64,000 nt of DNA from Segatella hominis (GTDB taxonomy: Bacteria; Bacteroidota; Bacteroidia; Bacteroidales; Bacteroidaceae), in NCBI RefSeq assembly GCF_019249725.2, contig NZ_CP137559.1:2067501-2131500 (forward strand). The letters run 5' to 3'. A program made the position numbers and the translations under genes. Positions 35,193 to 43,931 of this stretch are shown piece by piece. Every line of letters starts with the position of its first letter. The stretch's first letter is position 1. The notes below the pieces were generated by a model. That model worked only from the letters and a program-made list of their open reading frames with translations, searched no databases and was not told the origin of the DNA.

Positions 35193-37208
35193 TTACATCT
35201 CAAACGTCAACGTGAGGCGATAGTTGCGCTTAGGCATCGGATAATTGAGTATCACATCATAGTCCTGGCTGAAGAGATTATTCACCTCTAAGGCTACACG
35301 AGCCTTGTAATCCTTCCAATTGAAACTTTTCTGCAGAGAGAGGTCGTGAGTATACCATGGCTGTGTATGATTATAGATGATATTCTCCTGCTGGTTATAT
35401 CTCTCACCGGTATAAATAAAACTATAGTTCAAACCCCAAGTTCCGTAATCCATCTGTACCACAGCCGAACCACTGTTCCATGGAATATATGGTATCTGGT
35501 CGCGATAATAGGTATCGGCAGGATTGGTTACATCAATGGCCTGCTGGTAAGTATATTGCAGACGAGTAGTAACATAAAGTTTGCGCAATGGTCGGAGAGT
35601 TGCACTTACCTTGGCATCGAGTCCATTGATATGCACTTTGCCCAGGTTGAGCATCGTCCAACGGAACTGTGCTCCCTTAGGATAAGCCACAATCTTATCA
35701 CTCACAAAATTACGATACCCATCCACCTGCACAGCCCACTCATACAATATTCCCTTCATACGAGGACTGAAATATGCAAATCCCACATCATACTGGGTGG
35801 TATATTCCGGGTTAAGTTTAGAGTTGCCCATCTCTGCATAATAGAGGTCGTTGAAGGTTGGCATGCGGAAACTCTTCTTATAGAAGGCCCTCAAGGAGAA
35901 ACCTATGTTTTGGAACGGCTTATAATAGAGAAACACTGCCGGCGACCAGGTATTCTTATCAGCTGGTGCCTCTGCATCCCTTGTTACATCATGTACATAA
36001 TTATAAACCACACTCCCCTGCATCTTGAATCCACCCCAGGCTATTGCTGTGGCTAAAGACACGATATGATTCCAGCGAGTAGGATGCACAAATCCATACA
36101 TATCAGCATCCATGTTGTTCCACTGGAAATCATAAGCACATGACACCTTCCACCAAGAGCAAAGATCATACTGATGCAGAGTGGACAGATAGAACTCCTT
36201 CTGGCGATACACATTATCTATCAGCATTACCGTGGTATCCTTGTTGACATACTTGGTGAGAAAGTAAGAGTATTTCGCCATTAACTTCGTTTGGTAATGG
36301 GGAGAAAAGCGCTTATGAATATAACCTTGTATGAAAGAATTATTGTCGCTGATACGCTCGCCTCGCCGCCATACATTATTAACGATAGCCCCTGGCACAC
36401 CACGTTCTGAGGTATAATTATATGCTTTCAGCATCCAGTCACCTCCCTTAACGTCACCAAATAAGGCTCCCTCCAGTCGGGTGGCACGAATATCACCATT
36501 CTCTCTTACAGCCGTTGTATCATACATGATTTCATCGGTTTTTACTGCCTTTCTACGGTAACGGAACTTATACTTACCACTGCTGCTGAGCCATTCGCCA
36601 TTGAAGGAAACTTTCACCCTATCAGAGAGATTCAGTTCGACAAGCAGCGATGGATTCACCAGATCGAAAGAACCAGTCTTGAATTTCGCTTTCAGATGAT
36701 AAGCCTTACCTTCTTCAAATTCTGGAACACGAGTCTGCAGATACACCGAACCTGCCGAAGCAAATTCCTTGGCAGCTTGAAATATCTGGCTTTTCTGTCC
36801 ATTATAAAGCGAGATAGTCTGCATATTATCGAGTGAATACATTCCCAAATCCACCTGTCCATTTTGTGCATTGGAGAGTTCTATACCATCATAGAACACG
36901 CCCACATGATTGGTACCCATAGAACGGATGTTGATGGTCTTGATACCACCCACACCACCATAATCCTTGAGTTGCACACCCGAGAAGAAACGCAGGGCAT
37001 CGGCCACACTCATCGAGTTGAGCCGCTGCAGTTCATCACCTGTCATCACCTGTGCCGGAATCACACTCGGAGTATTATTACCCACTACGACAACTTCCTT
37101 AATAGTATGAATACTATCCAAACTACCTACATGCTGCTTCTGCGCATATAGTACCCCACTTGCTACCATGCATCCCACGACGCATAGCAGTAATTTCATT
37201 ATTCTCAT
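35193..37208 (-). CDS. btuB: TonB-dependent cobalamin receptor BtuB (copy 2)
   Basis: This 671-residue receptor has a signal peptide at 1-22, the TonB-box-like IKEVVVVGN (36-44), a plug with RFFSGVQLKDYGGVGGIKTINIRSMGTNHVGVFYDG-type conservation (about 73-108), and a barrel ending LTLTFEM. It is the first gene of a four-gene operon led by riboswitch 2 and is tightly coupled to the following propeller gene. Two BtuB systems side by side suggest different corrinoid preferences, as in other gut Bacteroidales with several BtuB copies. Confidence 0.92.
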   Translation of the reverse strand: MRIMKLLLCVVGCMVASGVLYAQKQHVGSLDSIHTIKEVVVVGNNTPSVIPAQVMTGDELQRLNSMSVADALRFFSGVQLKDYGGVGGIKTINIRSMGTNHVGVFYDGIELSNAQNGQVDLGMYSLDNMQTISLYNGQKSQIFQAAKEFASAGSVYLQTRVPEFEEGKAYHLKAKFKTGSFDLVNPSLLVELNLSDRVKVSFNGEWLSSSGKYKFRYRRKAVKTDEIMYDTTAVRENGDIRATRLEGALFGDVKGGDWMLKAYNYTSERGVPGAIVNNVWRRGERISDNNSFIQGYIHKRFSPHYQTKLMAKYSYFLTKYVNKDTTVMLIDNVYRQKEFYLSTLHQYDLCSWWKVSCAYDFQWNNMDADMYGFVHPTRWNHIVSLATAIAWGGFKMQGSVVYNYVHDVTRDAEAPADKNTWSPAVFLYYKPFQNIGFSLRAFYKKSFRMPTFNDLYYAEMGNSKLNPEYTTQYDVGFAYFSPRMKGILYEWAVQVDGYRNFVSDKIVAYPKGAQFRWTMLNLGKVHINGLDAKVSATLRPLRKLYVTTRLQYTYQQAIDVTNPADTYYRDQIPYIPWNSGSAVVQMDYGTWGLNYSFIYTGERYNQQENIIYNHTQPWYTHDLSLQKSFNWKDYKARVALEVNNLFSQDYDVILNYPMPKRNYRLTLTFEM

Positions 37209-37251
37209 TTAATCTTCTTATACCTTAATATAATAAGTAAATAAATAGTAT

Positions 37252-37293
37252 GTCTCCATCACGAACCCATCCCACGGGGTTGGATAGAATCAT
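37252..37293 (-). promoter_or_regulatory. Conserved element between riboswitch 2 and btuB
   Basis: Near-identical to 28999-29040, with CCATCCCACGGGG and GGATAGAATCAT. The leaders around it differ, so its conservation looks selected. Confidence 0.7.
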
Positions 37294-37339
37294 CGGAATC
37301 TCTTACCCTAAAGACAACCTTTAATCATATCGTTTCCGA

Positions 37340-37577
37340 TGGCAACGGCAGGTCTTCTGACTTGCATCCTCCCAGCATCTCACTCTATGTTAACCATAAA
37401 AAGATGCAAAACTCATGGCAAGCGGTCTTCCCGAAAAAATGTCAGTGACCATGGTGCTTACCGCAATAAGACGCTTACAGCAGCGGGACTGTCCGGGCTT
37501 CTCACCCGATTCCCTTTTAATCACTACGCACCCTCCATGCCTGCGGCGGCAGGAAGTGGCAGCGAACCAATTGCGAG
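37340..37577 (-). ncRNA. Cobalamin riboswitch 2
   Basis: It has the same core as riboswitch 1: B12 box AAGTCAGAAGACCTGCC (about 37347-37363), GGGAATCGGGTGAGAAGCCC and CGCTGCCAC near 37559. It is about 30 nt longer, with an enlarged peripheral stem around 37430-37490. It controls the four-gene operon 35193-29502. Confidence 0.93.
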
Positions 37578-37578
37578 T

Positions 37579-37587
37579 GCAAAGGTA
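37579..37587 (-). promoter_or_regulatory. Promoter -7 element upstream of riboswitch 2
   Basis: TACCTTTGC on the minus strand next to the aptamer. The interval 37588-37732 beyond it is AT-rich with no gene. Confidence 0.6.
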
Positions 37588-37732
37588 CAATAAAAAAATG
37601 AATAAAAGATTATTTCACCTGCTTTTTTATTCTACAAGCGATAAAATAATCTTTCATTCATTTCCTGTTTTATTCTTTTACTTCTTGATTTTATCTTTTT
37701 ACTCCTTGAGCATTTTATGTTTTCTGAAACAT

Positions 37733-38410
37733 TTATCCTTTTAGGATTTTCTGAAGTTCGGCGAAATCATCAATGATCCATTCTGCAGCGGCAAGCTGCT
37801 CACGGGTTCCGTTTCCATAAGTTACGGCACAGGCCCTGCAACCGGCATGATGCGCCATATCCACATCGAAATTCATATCACCAACCACTAAGGTTTCTTC
37901 AAGCATATCCTTCACGTCATCAGGCGAAGTTACAGGATTTTTCATTCCTCTCATCTCTCCCAGTGCCTTGAATACCATATCGGGTGCAGGCTTCACATGC
38001 TCCACATCATCACCCGCCACAATAGAGGAGAAAATATCCTCCAACTGCATCTGTTTCACATATCCATCCAGCGAGCAATGGTTTCTGCTGCTTGCCATTC
38101 CCAATACAAATCCGCGATGATGCAACTCCCTGAGCGTTTCTATCACATGAGGAAACGGCTTTACGATCATCGTTTGCTTGTTTTCCAGGAATATCTCGCG
38201 ATAAGTAGCAGCACACTCCATCCCTTCCTCATCACTCATATCAAAGAGCGAGACGAAAGCCTCATCCAGTCGTAAACCGATAGTCTTGGCACATTCCTCA
38301 TCCGATTTCACTTCGAGATGCCTGGCCCTCATCGTGTCCTGCAAAGTCTTGACGATCAGACTTTGAGAATCTCCGATAGTTCCGTCAAAATCAAAGATAA
38401 TATATTTCAT
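37733..38410 (-). CDS. HAD-superfamily phosphatase, phosphoglycolate phosphatase-like
   Basis: The protein has 225 residues. HAD motifs are complete: FDFDGTIGDS (6-15, nucleophile Asp8 region), motif II GMASSRN near 105, motif III Lys in HVKPAPDM near 143, and motif IV VVGDMNFDVDMA near 177. The helical cap between motifs I and II is the subclass I type seen in Gph and beta-phosphoglucomutase. The substrate is uncertain. It is monocistronic, with a textbook promoter 70 bp upstream. Confidence 0.88.
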   Translation of the reverse strand: MKYIIFDFDGTIGDSQSLIVKTLQDTMRARHLEVKSDEECAKTIGLRLDEAFVSLFDMSDEEGMECAATYREIFLENKQTMIVKPFPHVIETLRELHHRGFVLGMASSRNHCSLDGYVKQMQLEDIFSSIVAGDDVEHVKPAPDMVFKALGEMRGMKNPVTSPDDVKDMLEETLVVGDMNFDVDMAHHAGCRACAVTYGNGTREQLAAAEWIIDDFAELQKILKG

Positions 38411-38480
38411 ATTTCTTCTATAAACTGTTTAAAAATCTATTATTGTAAAGATAACTTTCCCGAGATTTCTCTTTACGATT

Positions 38481-38513
38481 GCAAAGTTAACGATATTTTG
38501 CGACTCCACCAAA
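38481..38513 (-). promoter_or_regulatory. Promoter of the HAD phosphatase gene
   Basis: Minus strand TTTG (38513-38510), 20 bp, TAACTTTGC (38489-38481). Confidence 0.82.
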
Positions 38514-38607
38514 TTTGGGGCGACGATTAAGTCCCACATTACCTCTTTAACAACTTTTACTGATAGAACGGCGAATGTTAAATATTACATAAATTCTTAT
38601 GCAAAAG

Positions 38608-38640
38608 TTTGCAGATAGTGAAGAAAAAGCGTATATTTGC
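38608..38640 (+). promoter_or_regulatory. Promoter of the NlpE-like gene
   Basis: TTTG (38608-38611), 20 bp, TATATTTGC (38632-38640), 25 bp before the ATG at 38666. It excludes an upstream ATG at 38609 as the start. Confidence 0.85.
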
Positions 38641-38665
38641 CGTAAGAACAGTAAAGGAATTCATT

Positions 38666-39130
38666 ATGAAGAAGAAATTAGTTTTGACAGCAGCTGTCAT
38701 AGCAGCTCTGTCAGTTGGTTCTTGCAATAGCAAGAAAACCAACAATCAGGAAGCTGACCAAGATAGTCTCAGCTATACAGAGAAGGATTCACTCGAATCC
38801 AATGCCTTCGTCCTCGATTCTATCGCAGGAACTTACGAAGGAACACTCCCTGCAGCCGATTGCCCAGGTATCAAGACCGTGCTCACACTCAATGCCGACA
38901 GTACTTACCAGTACTCAGCCGACTATATCGAGCGCAAGGATGGTCACGACGAAGCAAGCGGAATCTTCAAGATGCTGGCTAATGGCGTAGTAGAAATCAC
39001 CCGCCCTTCAAGTGGCGAGAAGTCATACTACAAGGTAAAGGATGCCCAGAGTCTCATCATGACCGATTCTCTCGGCACAGAACCAGAGGGCGCAATGGCC
39101 AAGCACTATGTGCTGACCAAGAAGAAATAA
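38666..39130 (+). CDS. NlpE-like lipoprotein
   Basis: The protein has 154 residues from ATG 38666. The signal peptide ends at a lipobox (VGSC, Cys near 21). A short acidic linker is followed by an NlpE N-terminal-type beta-barrel (GTYEGTLPAADCPGIKTVLTL, about 53-73), including the characteristic ADC motif; Cys in this motif is linked to copper or redox sensing in enterobacterial NlpE. It is anchored in a membrane facing the periplasm or outside. It is monocistronic; its terminator region is shared with the converging viaA-like gene. Confidence 0.85.
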   Translation: MKKKLVLTAAVIAALSVGSCNSKKTNNQEADQDSLSYTEKDSLESNAFVLDSIAGTYEGTLPAADCPGIKTVLTLNADSTYQYSADYIERKDGHDEASGIFKMLANGVVEITRPSSGEKSYYKVKDAQSLIMTDSLGTEPEGAMAKHYVLTKKK

Positions 39131-39138
39131 GCCCACAG

Positions 39139-39198
39139 ACTTCAACCGTCAGTATCGCCTCAAAGGACGATACCTGACGGTATAAATCTGGTTGAAGT
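39139..39198. terminator. Large inverted repeat between convergent genes
   Basis: ACTTCAACC (39139-39147) pairs with GGTTGAAGT (39190-39198), enclosing CCGTCAGTATCG/CGATACCTGACGG. The left end follows the NlpE-like stop; the right part lies inside the last codons of the converging gene. Confidence 0.65.
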
Positions 39199-40807
39199 AA
39201 GCCTTCCATTCATTCGGCTCCTTATCGTCGCTTCTGACAATACGGATGCCATAAAAACGGGTGCCCGTCTCCTTGTATTCCTTGAATCTCGACAGCATAG
39301 CCTGCGAGGGATTCGGAATCAGGAAGTCGGTTATCCAAAGTACGTCTGCATTCACATAATGCAATCCATCATGATCGAGCAACTCGAACATCTGGCTCAT
39401 CATTTTTTTCGCAGATGTTCCTCCTCCGATAAAAGGGAGATGACTGGCTGATGCCGTATCTTCCGTCCCTTCCACAATATTGATTCCAATCTTCTTCAGC
39501 CGTTCTGCCTTTCTCTTAGCCATGAGATCGATGGCACGTGTACTCACCGAGAAATCTATCAGAAAACAGTCTCGCTCCAATTCTTCTGCCGTTTCTTCTA
39601 TCAGAGAAATGAGCGTGGAAGAAATTCTTTCAGGAGTGCCATACATACTCGCAGAAGTATCGAGGCAGACTATCATAGGACCCTTGCGGGAGGCATGTGT
39701 AAAACCGAGTTTGCGGGAAGGCTTAGCCATCTCACTCTTGTAGCGGAAAGTCTGCAACCTACGCGTGCGATACTTATATATAAAGAGTCCCTCCATGTCC
39801 TCATCACTGTATTGTGCAAGTTCGAGCGGAAGAAGCGAGTTGAGATCATCGCCCACGGTAATGCCCTCAATATCACTTCCTGAGGAATGTTCCATCTTCA
39901 TATCGACACCCGAAGCGATGGTCAGCCGGTCCTTACCATTGGCATCCGCCACACGTCCCATCTTCGCTACAATCTCCTTGATTTCAGGATATTGATCCTG
40001 TATTTTCATCTCGTTCAGTCGACGCTCAAATTCCGTCTCTGTCCAGGCGTTCTTCATCATTTCCCATGCCTGAACCGCCCGCTGTTCAGAAATACCCTTC
40101 AACTTCATATTGCGGGTTATTTGATCCATCATGCGGACCAATCCGGTCTCGAAATGAGTCTGTCTGAGCGCTATGAAGTCCTTCAATTTAGAAATCACCT
40201 GCTGCTCTATACAAGCCTTCCAATCCCTTACCAGCCGTTCCCAGTTCTCAGCTTTGGAAGCGCCGATAGAGGAATGCAACCTGTCAGTATCTCCATCATG
40301 AATTTCTCCATTATGATTAGCTTGAATAGACTCCTCCCCGAAAAGCCGGAGGAAGAAAGTTTTGTCGAATCCATCATTCCGATGCTCCTCATCAATCTGG
40401 TCAAGCAAGGGTCTCCAAACCTCTTCGTTCATCCTACGGAAGGGAGTCCAGTCGAGCACATCATCAGCCCGATGACTTTCCGTCCAGGCTCTCTGTCGCT
40501 GGAATCTCATGTGGTGAACACATTCCACGATGAATTTTCCTACAGTCTCATAGAAAATTTTGCTCTTGATTCTGCTGTTAACCACCTGGCGCTGGAATTT
40601 CTGCACCTCTTCACCTGTCTCTGCAATAGTAACTTTCAAGGTAAAGAGGTGAATCAGATAATCCTTGAGCGGATCTTCCTTCAAATTCCAAGGCATGACA
40701 GTACTTGCCGGATCAGGAATTTTCACCTGTCCCGACTTGCAGAAATCATCCAGCATTTTCAGGTAGAACTGGGATTCAACCAAGTCCTTATTGGTCTGAT
40801 ATTTCAT
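39149..40807 (-). CDS. viaA: VWA-domain protein, ViaA-like partner of the MoxR ATPase
   Basis: The protein has 552 residues. The N-terminal ~330 residues are helical and family-specific. The C-terminal von Willebrand A domain has the MIDAS motif LDTSASM near 380 (DxSxS), a Thr in GGGTSA near 455 and an Asp in WITDF near 483. It pairs with the RavA-like ATPase encoded two genes upstream in the same operon. RavA-ViaA complexes in E. coli affect respiratory complexes and aminoglycoside response; the role in this organism is unknown. Its start overlaps the preceding stop by 4 bp (ATGA), showing translational coupling to the redox protein gene. Confidence 0.82.
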   Translation of the reverse strand: MKYQTNKDLVESQFYLKMLDDFCKSGQVKIPDPASTVMPWNLKEDPLKDYLIHLFTLKVTIAETGEEVQKFQRQVVNSRIKSKIFYETVGKFIVECVHHMRFQRQRAWTESHRADDVLDWTPFRRMNEEVWRPLLDQIDEEHRNDGFDKTFFLRLFGEESIQANHNGEIHDGDTDRLHSSIGASKAENWERLVRDWKACIEQQVISKLKDFIALRQTHFETGLVRMMDQITRNMKLKGISEQRAVQAWEMMKNAWTETEFERRLNEMKIQDQYPEIKEIVAKMGRVADANGKDRLTIASGVDMKMEHSSGSDIEGITVGDDLNSLLPLELAQYSDEDMEGLFIYKYRTRRLQTFRYKSEMAKPSRKLGFTHASRKGPMIVCLDTSASMYGTPERISSTLISLIEETAEELERDCFLIDFSVSTRAIDLMAKRKAERLKKIGINIVEGTEDTASASHLPFIGGGTSAKKMMSQMFELLDHDGLHYVNADVLWITDFLIPNPSQAMLSRFKEYKETGTRFYGIRIVRSDDKEPNEWKAYFNQIYTVRYRPLRRY

Positions 40808-41295
40808 TTTTCCATCAGATATTCAGCAAAGATGCGGGCTGCACTCTCCACCTTTGCAGCACAAGGGCGAGATTTGTAGTATTCTGCCGTACGGGCTGAA
40901 GCCACATAACTGGACTGTGCCTTCTCATATCCTTTCAGACCGAGGATTTCAGCACAGATGATACTGCCATTCTGCTGCTTTGACTTAGCTAACAAATCCT
41001 GCACTACCTTGTAGCAGGCAGACTTACCTTCCCGGTCGTCGCCTTCGGTCTGACCACAGTCCAGCCCCACCAGTACGACAATACCTGATACTGCGCCACA
41101 CATCATGCGCATTCTACCCACTCCGCCGCCGAAGCCAGCACCGATACGTTTAGCCATTGTTTCATCGAGACCATACAGATCAGCAAAAGCAGCCACCACA
41201 GATTGGCAGCAGCCATAGCCCTGCATGAAATTCTCCACTGCCTGATGCACACGAGCCTCCAGTTCAGGAGACAATATTTGATTTTCTTGATTCAT
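40804..41295 (-). CDS. C_GCAxxG_C_C family putative redox-active protein
   Basis: The protein has 163 residues. Conserved cysteines appear in the family spacing: GYGCCQS near 27-32, MMCGAVSGIVVLVG near 68-81, a single Cys in SACYKV near 99, ICAEILG near 117 and RPCAAKV near 146. Such proteins are thought to bind metal clusters or do thiol redox chemistry; no activity is established. It is inserted between ravA and viaA, which are usually adjacent, and is translationally coupled to viaA. Confidence 0.85.
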   Translation of the reverse strand: MNQENQILSPELEARVHQAVENFMQGYGCCQSVVAAFADLYGLDETMAKRIGAGFGGGVGRMRMMCGAVSGIVVLVGLDCGQTEGDDREGKSACYKVVQDLLAKSKQQNGSIICAEILGLKGYEKAQSSYVASARTAEYYKSRPCAAKVESAARIFAEYLMEK

Positions 41296-41343
41296 ATTTC
41301 CTAAATTATTTCACTTCCTCTATCCTAGCTCCGTACGCTCCAC

Positions 41344-42522
41344 TTAATCCTCATACAGTTTCATCGTGTCCTGTCTTGTAAAGGCAAGTTCCTTATAGAA
41401 GTCTCTCAGATAAGCTGAGATTTCATTTTTATCATCAGACGAAACAAAGAGATTCTCACCCAAACGTCTCTCCAGCGAACTCAGACCATCGGAGAGAGCT
41501 TCTATTTCTCCCTCATAATCTCTGCCCTCATCCGGGCTCTTACGAATGCGATGATACTTGATGTCTTCAGCAAGCGCATTCTTCATCTCCACCAGTTTCT
41601 CTGCCAAAGGAGCAAAAAGAGCACGGATCACAATAGTACGGATGGCATCCCTTTCCTCCGGTTCCTGCCAGAGACAATGATAGATAGGAAGCAAGTCGCA
41701 ACAATCAACCTCTTCCCTGTCCTGCATGAAAGCAGAAGTACGGAGCAGACGGGCAATATTCTTCCAGCGACGATCGCTCACGTAGATATTCCTGCGCTCA
41801 GCAGCCTCATCCACATTCACGGCTCTCAAGGATTTACGAATGACGGAAATGACATCCAGCACCTCCTCCTTTACACCTATCTTATTGATATTCTCCGACC
41901 ATTCCGCATACTCTTCTGCAGTAATCGCATTTGAATTCTTCACTCTTCGTTCTTCACTCTTCACCTCCAAGAGCATCGCCCTGAAATTCGATTCCTTCTT
42001 AATCGGACGACTCTCAATGCGAATGACAAATCGGTCCCAGAGAGCCTCCAAGCCCTCGCCCTTTGCCGGCAACTCATTGCTGGCAGCCACGAGAAGTTTC
42101 AGCGGAAGGTGCATCTCCCGATTACCATTGCGGAACAGTTTTTCATTGATCACCGTGAGAAGCGTATTCTGAATAGCAGGCCCCGCCTTCCAGATTTCAT
42201 CCAGAAAGACCACATCAGCAGTAGGCAGATAACCATCCACCGCACGCTCATAAGTATCAGAAGACTTTAATTTCTGAATACTCACAGGACCGAAGATTTC
42301 ATCAGGAGTAGAGAAACGCGACATCAGGTACTCAAAACTATGAGCATCTCTGAAAGCAGTCTTCAACTGACGGGCCACCATACTCTTCGCTACTCCAGGA
42401 GGGCCTAAAAGAATAACGCTCTCGCCTGCCAGAGCGGCAAGGAGCGAGAGCGAAATTTCAGTATCTTTTTCATATATGCCCCGGTTCATTTCCTGGAGCA
42501 AAAGTTTAAATCTTTCCAGCAT
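41344..42522 (-). CDS. ravA: MoxR-family AAA ATPase, RavA-like
   Basis: The protein has 392 residues. Walker A LLGPPGVAKS (37-46), Walker B VVFLDEIWKA near 109-118, sensor LLVAASNELPAKGEGLEALWDRF near 148-170. The N-terminal ring ATPase is followed by a helical lid and a shorter C-terminal tail than E. coli RavA (498 residues), which lacks the LARA domain here. It starts 4 bp after the asd stop codon, so it is translated from the asd transcript. With the downstream VWA protein it forms a RavA-ViaA-type chaperone pair. Confidence 0.85.
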   Translation of the reverse strand: MLERFKLLLQEMNRGIYEKDTEISLSLLAALAGESVILLGPPGVAKSMVARQLKTAFRDAHSFEYLMSRFSTPDEIFGPVSIQKLKSSDTYERAVDGYLPTADVVFLDEIWKAGPAIQNTLLTVINEKLFRNGNREMHLPLKLLVAASNELPAKGEGLEALWDRFVIRIESRPIKKESNFRAMLLEVKSEERRVKNSNAITAEEYAEWSENINKIGVKEEVLDVISVIRKSLRAVNVDEAAERRNIYVSDRRWKNIARLLRTSAFMQDREEVDCCDLLPIYHCLWQEPEERDAIRTIVIRALFAPLAEKLVEMKNALAEDIKYHRIRKSPDEGRDYEGEIEALSDGLSSLERRLGENLFVSSDDKNEISAYLRDFYKELAFTRQDTMKLYED

Positions 42523-42526
42523 GCAA

Positions 42527-43540
42527 TTACTTTACGTTGCCCACCTTAATCAAGTACTCAGCAATCTGCACAGCATTCAAGGCAGCACCCTTACGAATCT
42601 GGTCGCCAGTGAGCCACAAAGTATTGCCGTTGTCATCAGCCAAATCCTTGCGGATACGACCTACATAGACATCATCCTTACCAGCGCTCTCCAAAGGCAT
42701 TGGATAAACGTAGTTCTGAGCATCATCCTTCACTGTAACGCCTGGAGCAGCCTCTAGAGCCTTGCGGATATCCTCTACAGCCAATGGCTTCTCTGTCTCA
42801 AACCATACACTCTCTGAGTGAGAACGGAGAGAAGAAACACGCACACAAGTAGCACTTGTACGAACATCAGAGTGCATGATCTTGCGAGTCTCGTTATACA
42901 TCTTCATCTCCTCCTTGGTGTAATCATTTGGAGTCATCTTGTCAATCTGAGGAATGACATTGTAAGCCAACTGATGAGGGAACTTATTGATATGATCAGT
43001 CTTACCAGTCTCAATGATGTCCTTATACTGCTGCTCAAGTTCAGCCATAGCTGCAGCACCAGCACCGGAAGCACTCTGGTAAGAAGAGATATGAATCTTC
43101 TTGATATGACTCAAGTCATCGATAGGCTTCAAAACCACTACCATCATAATAGTAGTACAGTTAGGGTTGGCGATGATATTACGAGGGCGGTTCAGCGCAT
43201 CCTCAGCATTCACCTCAGGCACAACCAGAGGCACATCGTCGCACATACGGAATGCACTTGAGTTATCTATCATGACAGCACCATACTTAGTAATGGTCTC
43301 AGCAAATTCCTCAGAAGTACCACCACCAGCAGATGTGAAAGCAATATCGACATCTTTAAAGTCATCGTTATGCTGCAAAAGTTTGACCTCATAGTCCTTT
43401 CCCTTGAAGTTGTATTTTCGTCCAGCAGAACGCTCAGAACCAAACAACACCAAATCATCCATTGGGAAATTTCTCTCTGCAAGGATGCGCAAGAATTCCT
43501 GACCTACTGCGCCACTTGCACCAACAATTGCTACTTTCAT
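42527..43540 (-). CDS. asd: Aspartate-semialdehyde dehydrogenase
   Basis: The enzyme reduces aspartyl phosphate to aspartate semialdehyde with NADPH, feeding lysine, diaminopimelate, threonine and methionine synthesis. It has 337 residues. The nucleotide-binding [10 protein letters not shown] is at 7-16, the catalytic Cys is in NPNCTT near 133 and the catalytic His is in [10 protein letters not shown] near 243. It is the first gene of the minus-strand operon asd-ravA-C_GCAxxG-viaA. Promoter -7 element at 43629. Confidence 0.96.
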   Translation of the reverse strand: MKVAIVGASGAVGQEFLRILAERNFPMDDLVLFGSERSAGRKYNFKGKDYEVKLLQHNDDFKDVDIAFTSAGGGTSEEFAETITKYGAVMIDNSSAFRMCDDVPLVVPEVNAEDALNRPRNIIANPNCTTIMMVVVLKPIDDLSHIKKIHISSYQSASGAGAAAMAELEQQYKDIIETGKTDHINKFPHQLAYNVIPQIDKMTPNDYTKEEMKMYNETRKIMHSDVRTSATCVRVSSLRSHSESVWFETEKPLAVEDIRKALEAAPGVTVKDDAQNYVYPMPLESAGKDDVYVGRIRKDLADDNGNTLWLTGDQIRKGAALNAVQIAEYLIKVGNVK

Positions 43541-43628
43541 AATCGAATCTTTTTAATTTAAAAGTTGTTATAAGTGTGAACTTGGAAACGAGAAACAGCA
43601 AAAAACTGCATATTATCTCAAATCCGCT

Positions 43629-43637
43629 GCAAAGTTA
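43629..43637 (-). promoter_or_regulatory. asd promoter -7 element
   Basis: TAACTTTGC on the minus strand, 89 bp upstream of asd. The -33 match is weak. The rest of the 385-bp gap holds the Rpn hairpin and promoter. Confidence 0.6.
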
Positions 43638-43769
43638 AGACTTTTTCTGTTAAACCAAGCATATTTTTGCAAGAATTGTTGCTTTTTGCTGCATTTTTCT
43701 CATTTTTACTTACATTTCTATCAACAAGCCTGCATTTTTACTAAAAAAAACATGCATTTCTATGGTTTT

Positions 43770-43815
43770 AAGGGGCTATACGTCACGTTTTCATCATCGT
43801 GGCATATAGACCCTT
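43770..43815. repeat. Hairpin repeat flanking Rpn genes, copy 1
   Basis: Imperfect arms AGGGGCTATACGTCACG and CGTGGCATATAGACCCTT. It is the most diverged of three copies (others at 44858 and 45990). Confidence 0.8.
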
Positions 43816-43873
43816 GTCCTGTCACATGAAAAAAGCAATCTCTAACTTTTTCAGAAACTTTTCCCAGAAAGCT

Positions 43874-43906
43874 CTTGCGGGTTTGGAAATAAAGTCGTAA
43901 CTTTGC
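43874..43906 (+). promoter_or_regulatory. Promoter of Rpn-type gene 1
   Basis: CTTG (43874-43877), 20 bp, TAACTTTGC (43898-43906). About 110 bp around it is nearly identical to 44903-45000 before gene 2. Confidence 0.7.
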
Positions 43907-43931
43907 GCTGTAGATTTTAAAACAGATGGTT

